Below, one piece after another: positions 43,679-55,359 of a stretch of DNA of 64,000 nt (positions are counted from its first letter, which is position 1; the number at the start of each line of letters is the position of its first letter). A program made the position numbers and the translations under genes. The notes beneath the pieces were generated by a model that was not told the origin of the DNA, ran no database searches, and saw only the letters and a program-made list of their open reading frames with translations. The DNA comes from Schistocerca nitens (taxonomy: Eukaryota > Arthropoda > Insecta > Orthoptera > Acrididae), in contig NC_064615.1 in the NCBI RefSeq assembly GCF_023898315.1, positions 1,186,637,413 through 1,186,701,412 on the forward strand, read 5' to 3'.

Positions 43679-46033
43679 ACTATTATTATTATTATTATTA
43701 TTATTTTCGATTATTCCCATTTAAGAGAGCGTTTGAACTTGAATTCCTTTATGATGATTGTTTATGTTTTTTCTGAGCCCAAATTTTCTTCATGTGTTCA
43801 CTGTGTTGTTTCTTTCGCTCCGCTGTCCATTTGCATCCTGTTCTCTTCTGTGTTGTGGTGTCAAATTTATGTTTTTTGATGATGTTCCTGAATTCAGTTC
43901 TATTTTCTGCATAATTTACTGTTATGTGTGCTTGTCTGAGGTCCTCTTCAACTTCTTTTATCCATTTTGTTTTTCCCCTGCCTGAGTTGATGACTTTAAG
44001 AATTCGCTTTGAAATTCTGTTTTCATTCATCCTGTGGATATGTCCGTAGAACTGCATTCTTCTTTTCCTTATTGTATCTGTAATCTTGTCTGTGTATTTA
44101 TATAATTCTGATGTTGGTCTCTTCTTCCAGATTCCTTGCTCTTGTATCGGGCCAAAAATTTTCCTGAGAATTTTCCTTTCTTGTTTCTCTATTTCTTTGA
44201 TTTTAGTTTGCCCACCTATTTGTGTTGTTTCAGATGCATACAGTGCCTCCGGAAGTACGACGGTGTTGTAGTGCCTCAATTTTGCGTTAATGGATATGGA
44301 CTTTTTGTTATAATAGTTCCACGTGAGTTTATATGCTTTCTGTAGTTTTTTTATTCTTTCCTCATTGGCCTTTAGGTTGATCCCTGATGGCTGGATGATT
44401 TCTCCCAGGTACTTAAAATGTGGTACTTGTACAATTTTCCCATGGGTTGTCACAATAGGCAATTTGTCTTGTGGCACTCTTTCTATGTACTGGGTTTTCT
44501 CATATGAGATTTGCAGGCCGGTTCTTTGTGCAATTTCGTGTAATTTCTCTATGGCGTTAGTAGCTTCTTTTCTATTATTTGTGAGGATTGCAAGGTCATC
44601 TGCAAAAGCTAAACACTTCACATTGAATCTATTATCTTTTCTAATGCCAATTTGGATTCCTTTGACTTCTTTTTCCCATGTCCTGATAATTTTTTCAAGA
44701 ATGATATTAAAGAGTAATGGTGAAAGTCCGTCACCCTGTCGCACTCCAGTTTGGATTTCAAATGGTTCCGAGATATCCCCCATAAATTTAACCTTGGAGA
44801 TTGTGTCAGTTAATGTTTCCCGAATGATTGCTCTTGTCTTTCTGTCAATGCTGAATTCTTCCAGCGTCTTGCAGAGCGCTACTCTGTCTATTGAGTCGTA
44901 GGCCTTTTTACAATCTACAAAAGTAACCACTGTGTTTCGGGTGTTTCTCATCTGGAGAATCATTTTCAGATTCCAGATCTGCTCTATGCATGATCGTCCC
45001 TTGCGAAAACCAGCCTGGTATTCTCCTATTTGTGGGTCAGCTTGTTCTTCTAATCTATTCATGAGAACTTTTGATAGGATTTTATATGTGACCGGTACGA
45101 GTGAGATACCCCTGTAATTATTTGGTTCAGTTTTGTCCCCTTTTTTGTGGAGTGGATGGATGAGTGCGCATTTCCATTCAGAAGGGATCTGTTCTGTTTC
45201 CCAAATGTTTAATATGATTTTGTGAATTTTTCCTGTTAATCTTTCGTCATTTAGTTTCCATAGTTCTGCAATAATTCCATCTTCTCCTGGGGCTCTATTG
45301 TTTTTCAGAGTCTTGATAATTTCTACTATTTCGTTGATGGTTGGCGGTTTAGCGTCAGGATTTGGTGTAGACGTCTCGTAGTGAATATCCTCTGTAGGTC
45401 TTTCGCAGTTGAGAAGTTTGTTGAAATAGTCTGCGAGGATTTGGCAGTTATTCTTTGTGTTAGTTTCTAGTGAACCATCCGGTTTCTTGAAACAAAGAGT
45501 GGGTGGCTGGTATCCTGCAATATGTTCTTTAAACGTCTTATAAAAATTCCTGGTGTTGTTCTTCTTAAAATCTTGTTCTATCTCATCTAGTCGCCGTTTG
45601 TCATAATTTCTTTTTTCCCTCCGAATAGTTTTCGATGTTTGTTTTCGGATTACTAGAAATTGTTGCCATTTTTCTGATGTTTTGTGACTATTGAAGTTTT
45701 TCCAGGCATTGGTCCTTTCTTCTATTGCTTGGTCACATATTATATTCCACCACCTGTGTTTTCTCCTTCTCGGGGGTTGACCCAATTTCATCGTGGATTT
45801 GAGGACGTCCACAAGTTCTGTCCAGTTTGTGGTGTTTGTCTGACTAATTTCCTGTAAGATGTTTTCCTTGTTGAGTTTTATGTATTCGGGGTCTGGTCTC
45901 AGCACTTTGTTTAGTTTTGGCTTTTTTTCTATTGGGTTGTAATCTGGTCTTTATCTGTAGGAGATGGTGGTCTGAGTCAAAAAATCCTCTCCTCGTTTTC
46001 ACATTCAGAATTTCTGCTGTATTACTGTATTAC

Positions 46034-46064
<31 letters not shown>
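43679..46064 (-). mobile_element. RTE-like element with intact RT ORF, between ATT repeats
   Basis: Minus-strand copy, 5'-truncated in the endonuclease: the DSDHHLL block is readable near 45,975, out of frame with the main ORF. Its 3' end is an (AAT)n tail on the minus strand (43,705-43,679), and the other edge abuts an (ATT)n tract at 46,028-46,064. Insertion into, or expansion from, an ATT microsatellite would explain both sides. Confidence 0.85.
43749..45905 (-). CDS. RTE-like reverse transcriptase, open 718-codon ORF
   Basis: Linker first (RRRKHRWWNIICDQAIEERT), then RT: NNRAPGEDGIIAELWK, LIHPLHKKGDKTEPNNYRG, YQAGFRKGRSC, VVTFVDCKKAYDSID (motif A), TGVRQGDGLSPLLFN (motif B), KCLAFADDLAIL (motif C), and the thumb. 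The C-terminal part holds RRMQFYGHIHRM, an RTE-type RxxxxGH block, and ends with CKWTAERKKQHSEHMKKIW. No stop or frameshift in 2.1 kb and all catalytic Asp present. The annotated start is just the first Met of the open frame; the full protein had an N-terminal endonuclease that is now lost, so the copy cannot move by itself. Confidence 0.9.
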   Translation of the reverse strand: MLRPDPEYIKLNKENILQEISQTNTTNWTELVDVLKSTMKLGQPPRRRKHRWWNIICDQAIEERTNAWKNFNSHKTSEKWQQFLVIRKQTSKTIRREKRNYDKRRLDEIEQDFKKNNTRNFYKTFKEHIAGYQPPTLCFKKPDGSLETNTKNNCQILADYFNKLLNCERPTEDIHYETSTPNPDAKPPTINEIVEIIKTLKNNRAPGEDGIIAELWKLNDERLTGKIHKIILNIWETEQIPSEWKCALIHPLHKKGDKTEPNNYRGISLVPVTYKILSKVLMNRLEEQADPQIGEYQAGFRKGRSCIEQIWNLKMILQMRNTRNTVVTFVDCKKAYDSIDRVALCKTLEEFSIDRKTRAIIRETLTDTISKVKFMGDISEPFEIQTGVRQGDGLSPLLFNIILEKIIRTWEKEVKGIQIGIRKDNRFNVKCLAFADDLAILTNNRKEATNAIEKLHEIAQRTGLQISYEKTQYIERVPQDKLPIVTTHGKIVQVPHFKYLGEIIQPSGINLKANEERIKKLQKAYKLTWNYYNKKSISINAKLRHYNTVVLPEALYASETTQIGGQTKIKEIEKQERKILRKIFGPIQEQGIWKKRPTSELYKYTDKITDTIRKRRMQFYGHIHRMNENRISKRILKVINSGRGKTKWIKEVEEDLRQAHITVNYAENRTEFRNIIKKHKFDTTTQKRTGCKWTAERKKQHSEHMKKIWAQKKHKQSS

Positions 46065-46189
46065 GTAAACTTCTACCACAGGTTATGCAAGTGGTATCAT
46101 TACAGGTTTTGACTTATTATCAAGCCATTCTCAGATGATATGTTTCTAGAAAAATTCTAGAAAACTAAATTACAAATCAAACTAACTAC

Positions 46190-46308
46190 GGTTTTGTGTT
46201 TGTTTGTGTGTCTATCGACCTGCCAGCGCTTTCGTTCGGTAAGTCACATCATCTTTGTTTTTACATATATTTTTCCCACGTGGAATGTTTCCCTCTATTA
46301 TATTAACT
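46190..46308 (+). mobile_element. Solo PLE-A terminal fragment
   Basis: Starts in GTTTTGTGTTTGTTTGTGTG, then TCGACCTGCCAGCGCTTTCG and GGTAAGTCACATCATCTTTG, and ends CCACGTGGAATGTTTCCCTC. This matches the last 120 bp of PLE-A terminal repeats, starting just downstream of the hammerhead cleavage region. Confidence 0.82.
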
Positions 46309-47140
46309 ACTATAGGCAATGATTCGTAAATATGTTAAACTGTAACTCATCAACTGATGGTGTAATACATTTTTTTAAAAATAGATAACCTGCTCCTCTG
46401 ACAGGAATTCTTTAACACTATAAAAACAGTTGTTTGTAGGATACTCCTTCAAAAACATTTAAAAGTAGTTCCCTTTAAGCTTTTTGTCTACTTTGGCAGT
46501 TTGAAAAACAATTTGATATTCGTGTTATAGAGAATGTCTGCACCTCTCATGTTATGCATTACCAAGTGACAATCGTGACAGCCTCTGGTATTTTAATATG
46601 CAGATCATTTTTTAAGCTATTGTACTGAGTGTACTAGTTCTGCCTCTGCTCCTTCCTACATGAAGCTCTGTTTAATTAAAACATCATGGACACAGAAACA
46701 TAATGGCTTTTAGTATAGTCCACATAGACATCATAACCTCCCAAACACATATCAGCTGCTGTCACCGGATGTTTAACTACATAATATCAAGTGGAATAAG
46801 AGTAAAGTATTGCAGCTGACAGAACTGAGGCCATCAAGACAAGTCTTATACTCTAGAGTAGCAGGTCGATGAGGATATTCGTGAGTAGGGCTCATTTTTA
46901 TTTTTATTTTCGTATTTGTAACGGCCATAAGACTACATTAAACAACAGTTACACATTACTGGAAGCCTTCTTTACAGCCAAAAATCTTCACATTCTTCCT
47001 CTGGCAGCCTGTCATCTTTGCTCTGTCTGTCCTCTGTTCATTGTGGAAACCTTTAAAGCTGTCATTACACTTTGTCTGTAATGAGATGTTCCTCAATTTA
47101 AACCAGCATATTCAGGATCCTTTCTCACATGCCTGACTTC
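46309..47140. other. Unassigned stretch
   Basis: AT-rich, no recognised element. Open frames lack protein-family features. Confidence 0.5.
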
Positions 47141-47402
47141 TTTATTATAAATTTTTGGACTATTGTAAGTATCTTAAACATCTGTATTCTCAGTATCTTC
47201 TAATCTATCCCAATCAGCTGCCTATAAAATTTTAGTCTTCTTTTTCTAATTGTCTCAATTAATCTTTCATTTTCTGGGTACAATTTCTCATAATCTGTCT
47301 CGTCCATACCAGCTAGTTGGACTGTTTATCTTGCAGATTATCTTCCAAATTTCCTGGCTGCTCTTTGTTCCAACATTCTTATCATTTGGAGGTATTTGTT
47401 AC

Positions 47403-47407
<5 letters not shown>

Positions 47408-47461
<54 letters not shown>

Positions 47462-47462
47462 A
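47408..47462. repeat. (TG)n microsatellite
   Basis: About 26 TG units with no interruption, inside the old RTE-like fragment. Confidence 0.95.
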
Positions 47463-48180
47463 TCCACCCACCCAACCACCCACACAAACACAAAATTAAT
47501 TAATCACTATGTTGTATTGTCTTAATTTAGCTCACTCTGAAATGGCCTCTCTATTGTATGAATCACATGCCCCGTGAAAAGCTGTAGCCAGCTCACCTTA
47601 CTATTATTGACAACTGAAAAGTAGTGAAAGAGATGCCAGCTTCTGCCATGCTCTTGTCTTCTGGTGATGAGGGTCTGCTTTACATTTGCTGTATGTCCCC
47701 CCCACCCCCCACCCCCCCACCCCCCCTCTCCCCAAGAATGAAATTTGGTGCCTTAATTTTTTTGCTTGCTGTTTTAACATATTTATCTCCTCTGTAGCTG
47801 TGTTAGTTATCTGAGAGAGGATCGTGAGATCATCAGTGTATGCAGGGCAGTGTATCTCGATAGGCACTTCTAGAATCTCCGATGTGTAGTTGGTTGAGCA
47901 TTCCTTCCCTGTTCACGTCTTTCTCCCATTCATGGATTATCCTCACCAAAATACATTTGAGTAGAATCAGTGACACCAATTACCCTGTCCCGTTTTAATA
48001 TCAAACTCGTCAGAGAGCTCTCCCATTAATTTTACCTCGAAGTGGGCCACCATTAATGTTTGTCGATAATGTCCATCGTTTTGGCACACACTCCAGATCC
48101 CATCTGTACATCAAACAGAATTTCCCTATTCACTGAAACACAATTCTTTTTTAGTCTACAAAGACTACTGCTAAGTTTTT

Positions 48181-48438
48181 GCAGACAGGATTTCCCAGTA
48201 CTTTTTCCAGTGATCTTCTTTTCCCGAAGTCTGCTCGATATTCTCCGAGATGATTATCTATTTCCTCCAATAGCCTCATCTGCAGTGCTTTGAATAGTAC
48301 TCTATTTTTGCAGACAGGATTTTCCAGTACTTTTTCCAGTGATCTTCTTTTCCCGAAGTCTGCTCGATATTCTCCGAGATGATTATCTATTTCCTCCAAT
48401 AGCCTCATCTGCAGTGCTTTGAATAGTACTCTATATGT
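48181..48438. repeat. 129-bp tandem duplication in RT pseudogene
   Basis: Units 48,181-48,309 and 48,310-48,438 each begin GCAGACAGGATT and are nearly identical. The period is 43 codons, so the reading frame is preserved across the duplication. Confidence 0.92.
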
Positions 48439-48565
48439 TACACGATCAATTAAAATGCCATAACAGTTACAGCAAGCCACGTTTCTGCTCTCTCAACCAT
48501 TGGAAAACTTCCTCTTCTGCAACTGAGGCTGCTGACTGTATTCGATTTTGCCTCTGCTGATGAGT

Positions 48566-48845
48566 GGAATTTGGCTGGACGATAAATTGCTACTCACTAT
48601 AGGAGAAGCCATTAAGTGGCAGACAAGAACATTGAATAAAGATTGCTAGACATGATTTAGCTATCAAACTAAGTCCACATGAGCTGTGCATATGTGGTTG
48701 TGTGTTTTGTTTATATCTGATGATGAACTAAAGTCTGCTAGCTAAATAATAATGAGCAAACTTTATTCAATGTGCCTGTCTGACATTCAACAGCTCCTCT
48801 ATTTGGTGAGCAGTAATCTATCCTTTTCATACTGTGCTTATAGAT
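48566..48845. mobile_element. Possible PLE terminal pair
   Basis: TGCTACTCACTATAGGAGAAG on the left and CTCTATTTGGTGAGCAGTAATC on the right resemble PLE terminus ends in opposite orientation. CTGATGATGAAC near 48,717 could be a decayed hammerhead core, but GAAA and stem II are not recognisable. Confidence 0.4.
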
Positions 48846-48999
48846 TACAATGAACAGATCTAAAAATCAATACAAGGATAGTCTCGAAAATAATAAAAGT
48901 TTATCACCCAACATTCTCATGCCCTAATAAAGAACATGAAAATCTAAATTATTGTTTATTTTTTAAAGGACAAATTTCAACATGTGTGATCTTAATAGT

Positions 49000-49706
49000 T
49001 TGCCAAATACCTTTTAATTTATCGTGTAAATCATAAAAAATCACGTAGGTATGTGGTAGACAGGGTGAGCAGCAATCTGAGGCTGTTTGCTGGTGATGCT
49101 GTGGTGCACACGTAGGTGTCCTCATTAAGTGACGATACGAGAAGACTCTGATAGAAATGGTAACTTCCTCTAAGTGTAGAGAAATGAGTAGGAATGTTTG
49201 AATACAGCACTAGTGGTGTGCTCCTCAGTGCAGTCATATCAATTAAATATTTAGGCATAGAGGTGCAAAGTAGTATTAAATGGAATGAACACATAAGGAT
49301 GTTAGTAGGGAAGGTGAATGGTCAACTTCAGATTATTGGGAGAATTTCAGAAAAGTGTAGCTCATTTATAAAGGAGACCATTAATGTGAGCCACTCTTGA
49401 GTTCTGTTCAAGTGTGTGGGATTTCCACCAAGTCAGATTAAAGAAGGCATTGAAGCAATTCAGAGTCATCCCAATAGATTTGTTACTGATAGGTTCAACT
49501 GGCATGGAAGTATTATTGAGATGCTTTGTGAACTCAAATGGGAATCTGTGGAGGGAAGACTATGTTATTTTCACAAGGCACTATTAAGAAAATTTAGTGA
49601 AGCAGTATCTGAGGCTAACAGCAGAACAATTCTACTACTGCTGACATACATTTCACATACGGACCACAAAGATAAGATGAGAGAAATTAGAGCCCGTATG
49701 GAGTAG
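49000..49706 (+). pseudogene. Jockey/CR1-group RT C-terminal fragment
   Basis: Plus-strand pieces: VISIKYLGIEVQSSIKWNEH with VGKVNGQLQIIGR (thumb), then PPSQIKEGIEAIQSHPNRFV and LCELKWESVEGRLCYFHKAL (C-terminal end). No catalytic motif remains. It directly abuts an RTE fragment at 49,709. Confidence 0.75.
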
Positions 49707-49970
49707 TGGTATGAATATCAAGAGCTCAGATGACAAACCAGTCCTAACCTTAGAAGGGAAAGCTGAAAGGTGGAAGGAGTATCTAAAGGGTCTGTACAAG
49801 GGAGATGAACTTGGAGGCAATATTATAGAAATGGAAGAGGACGTAGATGAAAATGAGATGGGAGGTATGATACTGAAAGAAGAATGTGACAGAGCACAGA
49901 AAGACTAAGGTCCTGGGGGCAGATGACATTCCATCAGAACTGCTGAGATCCTTGGGAGAACTAGCTAATT

Positions 49971-52329
49971 GTGAATTGTGGTTTATTAGTTTCATAACAT
50001 ACATAATCAAAATCACTTGATTCAGGTACAGGAGACACATCAAAAGTTTGGTAAAATTTACCATAAACAAAGAAAGCTGATGTTTACATACAGCATAATA
50101 ATAATAACAATAATAATAATACAATTCTGTCCTATATACACAAAAGACAGAGATAATAATAATAACAATAATAAAAATAGTATCTAAAGATCTACCACTA
50201 AATTACCCTAGCTGAAATTATCATGTCATCCCCTAACAATTCTTCTATCAAACAGTAGCATTTCTCCCCCAGAATCTGATGTAGCCTTATTTTTAGGATC
50301 TCTGGCATAACATTAAATATATTTTTGCCCATTAATGTGTTTTATATTGTCATCCCCATATACTGTGGAGCCCGTTCATATAATTTAAATTTGTGAGTGG
50401 GAAGCATAAAATTATTTTTATTTCTTGTGTTGTATGTGTGGTTAAAATGATTTTCCTCAAATAATTTTTGCCTGCTGTGTAGGAAGATAACAATTCATAA
50501 ATTTATATGGAGGATACAGTTAGGATTTGCAGTTGTCAAAATAATTGGCAACAAGATTCTGTTTTCTGTGCAGTGCACAAGTATCTGACCATTCTTTTCT
50601 TATGTTTCAGTATACGACATATTCTACTTGAACTTCCCCAGAAAATTATACCATACCTAATGACACATTCAAAATAACAATGGTATGCTATTTTTCGTGT
50701 ACTCATTTTGGTATAATTTGCAAGTATCTGCATTGCAAATGCAAAACTCCTTAGTTTATTTGATAAGGAGTCAATATGTGTGTTCCAGTTCAAGTTCTTG
50801 TCCACATTTAGTCGTAGGAATTTGACAGTGTCAGCTTCTTCCATAAGTTGATTACTGCATTGTATTTTAAGCTCTGCACATTTTGAGCATTTGGTTTGGA
50901 AATGTACCATATGTGTTTTTACAATGTTCAGTTTCAACCCATTTAACTGGAACCAGTTTCCTAGAGTATCCAGTGTGTTCACAACGAAGCTTGGGATTTT
51001 TTCTGCATCACCATCTTCAATTAAAACAGAAATATCGCCTGCAAATGGAACTGATGGGGAATTGATATTTGTGGACAAGTCATTCACACAGGATAGGAAC
51101 AAGATTGACCCCAAAATGAAGCCTTGAGACACACCTTGTCTCCACTTCGAAAAATAATTCACCACATTTGAAATGATAGTTACCCTTTGTTTTCTGTTCT
51201 GCAGGTACGATGTAAGCCATTTGAGAGTATTGCCCTTACTCCCATATTTATAAAATTTGTAGATAAGCAATGTATGGTTTACAGAGTCGAAAGCTTTATT
51301 AAGATCACAGAAAATGCCAGCAACTCCTCTAGTCCAGTGCTTTGCATGTCTTTTCAATAAAGTTATTTACTGCATCCAGGGTGTTTTTTCCTGGTTGGAA
51401 TCCAAATTGATTATTTATAATAATGTCATTTTTTACAATAAAATTTTGTATCTGGTTTGCAGCTACTTTCGACAACATTGAAGAATAGAAATAAGACAAT
51501 TGTTTTCCATGTCTTCTCTCGACCCTTTCTTGAACAGAGGTCTGACTTTGGCATACTTCAACGCATCAGGAAAGCATCACTGTTCAAAAGATTGATCAAT
51601 TATTTTAGTTAGTGGAGATGCTAATATTTCTATTATGTGATACACTGCTTCAATCACTTTAGTCAGTATCCCATCCCACCCAGCTCAGTTTTTATTTTTT
51701 AATGATAATATAATAATTTCCACATGCTTTATTGAGACTTTTTTTAAAATCTGTGAGATACTCAGCTCTTTGCTGGAGTCCAAAGGGGTTTACTTTACTC
51801 TGATTCGATATTTGAGCTGAGTCTACAATAAGACTATCATTTACTTTAATCCTAGATATTTCATTTCTATTAATTCCAACACCTAACTCAGATTTGACAA
51901 CAGACCACACTGCCTTTGTTTTACTTTTATGTTGTGAAATGAACTTCTTGTTTGCCATTTGTTTGGCTGCTTTCACAACTTTCTGAAGGTAGCTTTATAA
52001 TGTGTAACATATTCAATAAAATACCTGTTTTTATTATATTTCAGTTCATTATGTAGTTGCCTCTTCCTAGCACTAGAAATTTTTATACCCAGAGTTATCC
52101 ATTTAACTTTTCCAGTGATTTTGTTACATGTGGTTCTAAGTGGAAAAGTTTCATTAAACACACCAAGAAAACTGCTTAAAAATTTGTCAAAGTTACTACT
52201 ACTTGAAATACAGCTGTCATAAAGCCATTCAACCCCTCTTCACGCATTTCTAAATACAGTTAATTGTTTTTTTCATTGAAGTTTCTTTTCATAGAGCTTC
52301 TGTTACATGGAATTTCTTTGTTAATTTTT
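49971..52329 (-). mobile_element. CR1/R1-like non-LTR element 4 nested in RTE copy 3
   Basis: Minus strand. Linker at 52,161-51,692 (GIKISSARKRQLHNEL; NKKFISQHKSKTKAVW), RT at 51,357-50,536, then an AT-rich 3' end with (AATAAT)-like tracts at 50,095-50,165. The 5' part with endonuclease is absent. No clear target duplication. Confidence 0.78.
50536..51357 (-). pseudogene. RT with mutated catalytic motif
   Basis: An open frame of 273 codons: GIFCDLNKAFDSVNH (motif A), WRQGVSQGFILGSILF (motif B), then PFAGDISVLI where FADD is expected, so motif C reads AGD and the first catalytic Asp is Gly. The thumb (VKFLRLNVDKNLNWNTHID) and C-terminal end are present. Upstream parts are frameshifted. Confidence 0.82.
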
Positions 52330-52988
52330 GGTGTGCAAGATGTATGAGCCAGGCAAAATACCCACCGACTTCAAGACAAATGTAACAATTCCGATTCTAA
52401 AGGAAGCAGGTGCTGACAGGTGTGAATATTACCGACCTATCAGTCTAGTAAGTCATCACTGCAAAATACTAACACAAATTCTTCACAGAAAAAGGGAAAA
52501 AAATTATAGAAACTGACCTTGGAGAAGATCAGTTTGGATTCTGGAAAAATGTAAGAACATGCGAGCCAATACTGATCCTATGAGTTATCTTAGAAAATAG
52601 GTTAAGGAAGGTCAAACCTACATTCACAGCATCTATAGACCTAGAAAAGCTTCTGTTGATGTTGACTGGAATACTCTCTTTGAAATTCTGAAGGTAGCAG
52701 GAGTAAAATACAAGGAGTGAAAGGTTATTTACAACTTGTACAGACATTAAAGTGAGCAAGGGTCGAGAAGGGAGTGAGATAGAATTGTCGTCTATTCCCA
52801 ATGTTCTTCAGTATGTACACTGAACAAGCTGTGAAGGAAACCAAAAGAAATTTGGAGTAGTAATTAAAGTTGAGGGAGAAGAAATAAAAACTTTGATGTT
52901 TGCTGATGACATTGTAATTCGGTCAGAGACAGCAAAAGGCTTGGAACAGGAGTTGAAGCTAATGGATGATGTCTTGAAAGGAGAATAT

Positions 52989-53155
52989 ACAGGATGTATA
53001 TGTGGACAAGGAAAAAAAATTCCCTGATTTCCCAGTTAAAAATACACTTTTCCTGGGATAACATATACTTTTTCTGTGTTAAGTGTCAGTATATTTTCCC
53101 TTGAATCTGGAAAACTTATCAATCCTTTAAATGGTTAAGGTTTTATACACTGGCG
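52989..53155. other. Unidentified repeat-like stretch
   Basis: Contains GGACAAGGAAAAAAAATTCC and CAGTTAAAAATACAC wording that I associate with a dispersed repeat, but no termini can be defined. Confidence 0.35.
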
Positions 53156-55355
53156 TAGAACTTCCCGGCACTTTAGAAAATGCAGAGAACTTTACACCAC
53201 TCGAGGCCTCCACCTCGATCGGCACGGAAAAAGTCACTTAGCATCCATTATTAGTGAAATCGTCATAAATGCTAGGAACAATGTATACTCAAAACACACA
53301 CATTCGAAGAATGAGTGCTCCACAACACAAGAAGACTGCAGGAATGTAATGGGTACAGACAGACGACTTTGGACAAATGGCTGCTTAAAAAAGCAGGTAA
53401 AGCTGATTCTTCCCAGCCTCCCAGTACATGGAAACAGACCAACTTGAATAAATGGATAGTGAAAAATACCAAACCCACTCTGTCAACTGATATTTCTTTT
53501 TTAGGGATAAATGTGTAAGTGTTTCTGGAAATCAAAATCTGACTATTTACCATCAAAACATATGTAGCCTGAGCAACAAGATTAATGAACTCTTAATTAA
53601 TATCCAGGAGCCACAAGGTATAGATTGTGCCCACGTTCTGTGCTTTAGTGAGCACCATGTTATATCAGATATTGAAAAACTTGCTATAGATAATTACTGC
53701 TTAGCAACATCTTACTGTAGAAAATTCATAGAAAAAGGTGGAGTAGCGATCTATGTCACAAACAGCATCACATGTACTGTAATTAATGTGCAGAATTTTT
53801 TTATAGATCAACAGTTTGAAGTATGTGCCATAGAGCTGGCTTTAAATAATTCAAATAATTCTTATATAGCAGTAGTAGCTTCATACAGGGCACCTTCCCG
53901 TAAATTTAGCTTTTCCCCCCCCCCCCCCCCCCCCTGAAGAACTCCAGAAACAGAATAGACCTTGAGAACTTGATGTCCTCATATAATCTTGCTTCTGTTG
54001 TAAATTTTCCCACGTGAACAACTTCATGAACAAAATCATTAATTGATAATATATTTATTGACATAACCAAGATTGGTGACATAGCTCTTAGGCAAGTCCT
54101 GAATGGTCTCTCTGATCATGATGGACAAAGACTCACCATTAACAATTCAAGTATTTGTGAGATTAATAGTGGTCCCAACTGGAAAATTACTGGGAAATCT
54201 ACCGACAAAACTACTAAGATGTTTAAATCGCATCTCCAAAACATAGACTGGGGTCCAGTACATAAATCAGAAAATGCCAATTTCCAAATACAACCTTTTC
54301 AGTAATGAAGTGGTTCTAATATTTGAAAGTACCTTCCCAAAAAGAATATATAAAACCCATACTAAAAAATCCACCATCAAGCCTTGGATTATCACTGGAA
54401 TTAGGATTTCATGCAAAAGAAAGAGAGAGTTGTACATTGCCTCAAAAAAAATCAGGTGACCCTAACCTTTTAAATACCTATAAAAAATGCTGTAAAATAT
54501 TGAACAAAGTCATTCAGAAATCAAAAGTATGTAACTGTGCTCAAAAATTAACTACACTAATAAAATCAAAACTATATGGGAAGTGACATGAAATGAGACT
54601 GGTGCAAATTACTCCAACAAGACAAAATATTGCTCTTAACAATGAAGGTAAGCTAGTTCAAAATCAAGATATTGTTGCTAAAATCTTTAATGAGCACTTT
54701 TTAACTGTTGCTAAGAAAACAGCATGCAATGGCTCTTCAGAAAAGGCAATAAAAACTCTGAAAGAACTTTTCCCTAACTCTACAGACATGATAGATATGG
54801 CCCTCATAACTGTGCAAGAAGTAAGAAAAACCGTAGTTTCTCTAAAAAGTAAAAATTCATTGGATGTAGACAATATTTCCAACGAACTGCTAAAAACCAG
54901 CTGTAATCAACTCTAAAGTTCTAGGGTCTCTAAATCAAGGTGTCGTACCCGACATAATGAAGTAAGTTACTGTGAAGCCCCTCTACAAGAAAGGTGATCC
55001 CACAAATGTTTTCAACTATCGTCCTATCTCTCTTGTAACAGCATTTTCTAAAGTCTTTGAAAAATTAATATATGTCAGGATTGTCAATCACCTTGAAAAA
55101 TTTTCACTAATTAGTAAAAAACAATTTGGTTTCAGATCAGGTATATCTACAACTGAAGCAATTTATGCACTTACAAATAACATTTTAGAATGCCTTGACA
55201 AGAAAAAATTACCTGTTGGTGTATTCTGTGACCTTACTAAGGCTTTCGACTGCGTCGATCTCAGAATACTTTTAGAAAAAGCAGCCCAATATGGAATCCG
55301 TGGACAAATGGGTAAATGACTCAGGTAATATGTAGAAGTCAGACAACAAAAAATA
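53156..55355 (+). mobile_element. CR1-group non-LTR element 3, interrupted by the PLE-A cluster
   Basis: The plus strand starts inside an SGNH ORF1 end (YTTRGLHLDRHGK near 53,200), then endonuclease (53,520-54,170), linker (54,274-54,590) and RT fingers and palm (54,593-55,345), where PLE-A begins. The RT after motif A is missing from the window. A run of about 17 C at 53,917-53,933 has replaced part of the endonuclease. Confidence 0.83.
53520..55319 (+). pseudogene. Non-LTR endonuclease and RT N-terminal half
   Basis: Endonuclease: YHQNICSLSNKINELL, VLCFSEHHV, GGVAIYVTN, VASYRAPSRKF, then after the C-run DNIFIDITKIGD and LNGLSDHDG. The GDFN block is lost with the C-run region. RT: SKNSLDVDNISNELLK, VKPLYKKGDPTNVFNYRPIS, KKQFGFRSGISTTEA, GVFCDLTKAFDCVD (motif A). 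Stops and shifts separate the parts. Confidence 0.83.
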
Positions 55356-55359
55356 GTAT

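Larger units (their letters stand above)
47150..48565 (-). mobile_element. Old RTE-like fragment with internal tandem duplication
   Basis: Minus strand: RVLFKALQMRLLEEIDNHLG (fingers/palm) at 48,480-48,151, a YTDDLTIL motif C at 47,840, and a C-terminal piece with IETIRKRRLKFYRQLIG near 47,240. C-rich and (TG)n tracts have expanded within it. Strongly decayed. Confidence 0.7.
49709..52988 (+). mobile_element. RTE-like copy 3, split by a minus-strand non-LTR element
   Basis: Two plus-strand pieces of the family found at 24.6 and 31.6 kb: 49,709-49,970 (linker; MNIKSSDDKPVL, GKAERWKEYLKGLYKG) and 52,330-52,988 (palm; KMYEPGKIPTDFK, YYRPISLVSHHCKILTQ, DWNTLFEILKVAGVKY, and a motif C region near 52,900). 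The pieces are collinear with copy 1 except for about 25 bp missing at the joint. Truncated at both ends. Confidence 0.83.

Noticed and set aside
47250..47525. Cys-Val repeat proteins and similar low-complexity frames, also in the (GA)n and (CA)n tracts
   Set aside because: Produced by dinucleotide microsatellites in all frames.
48710..48760. Hammerhead at 48.7 kb
   Set aside because: CTGATGA occurs, but neither a stem II nor GAAA can be placed downstream. Listed only as a possible PLE end.
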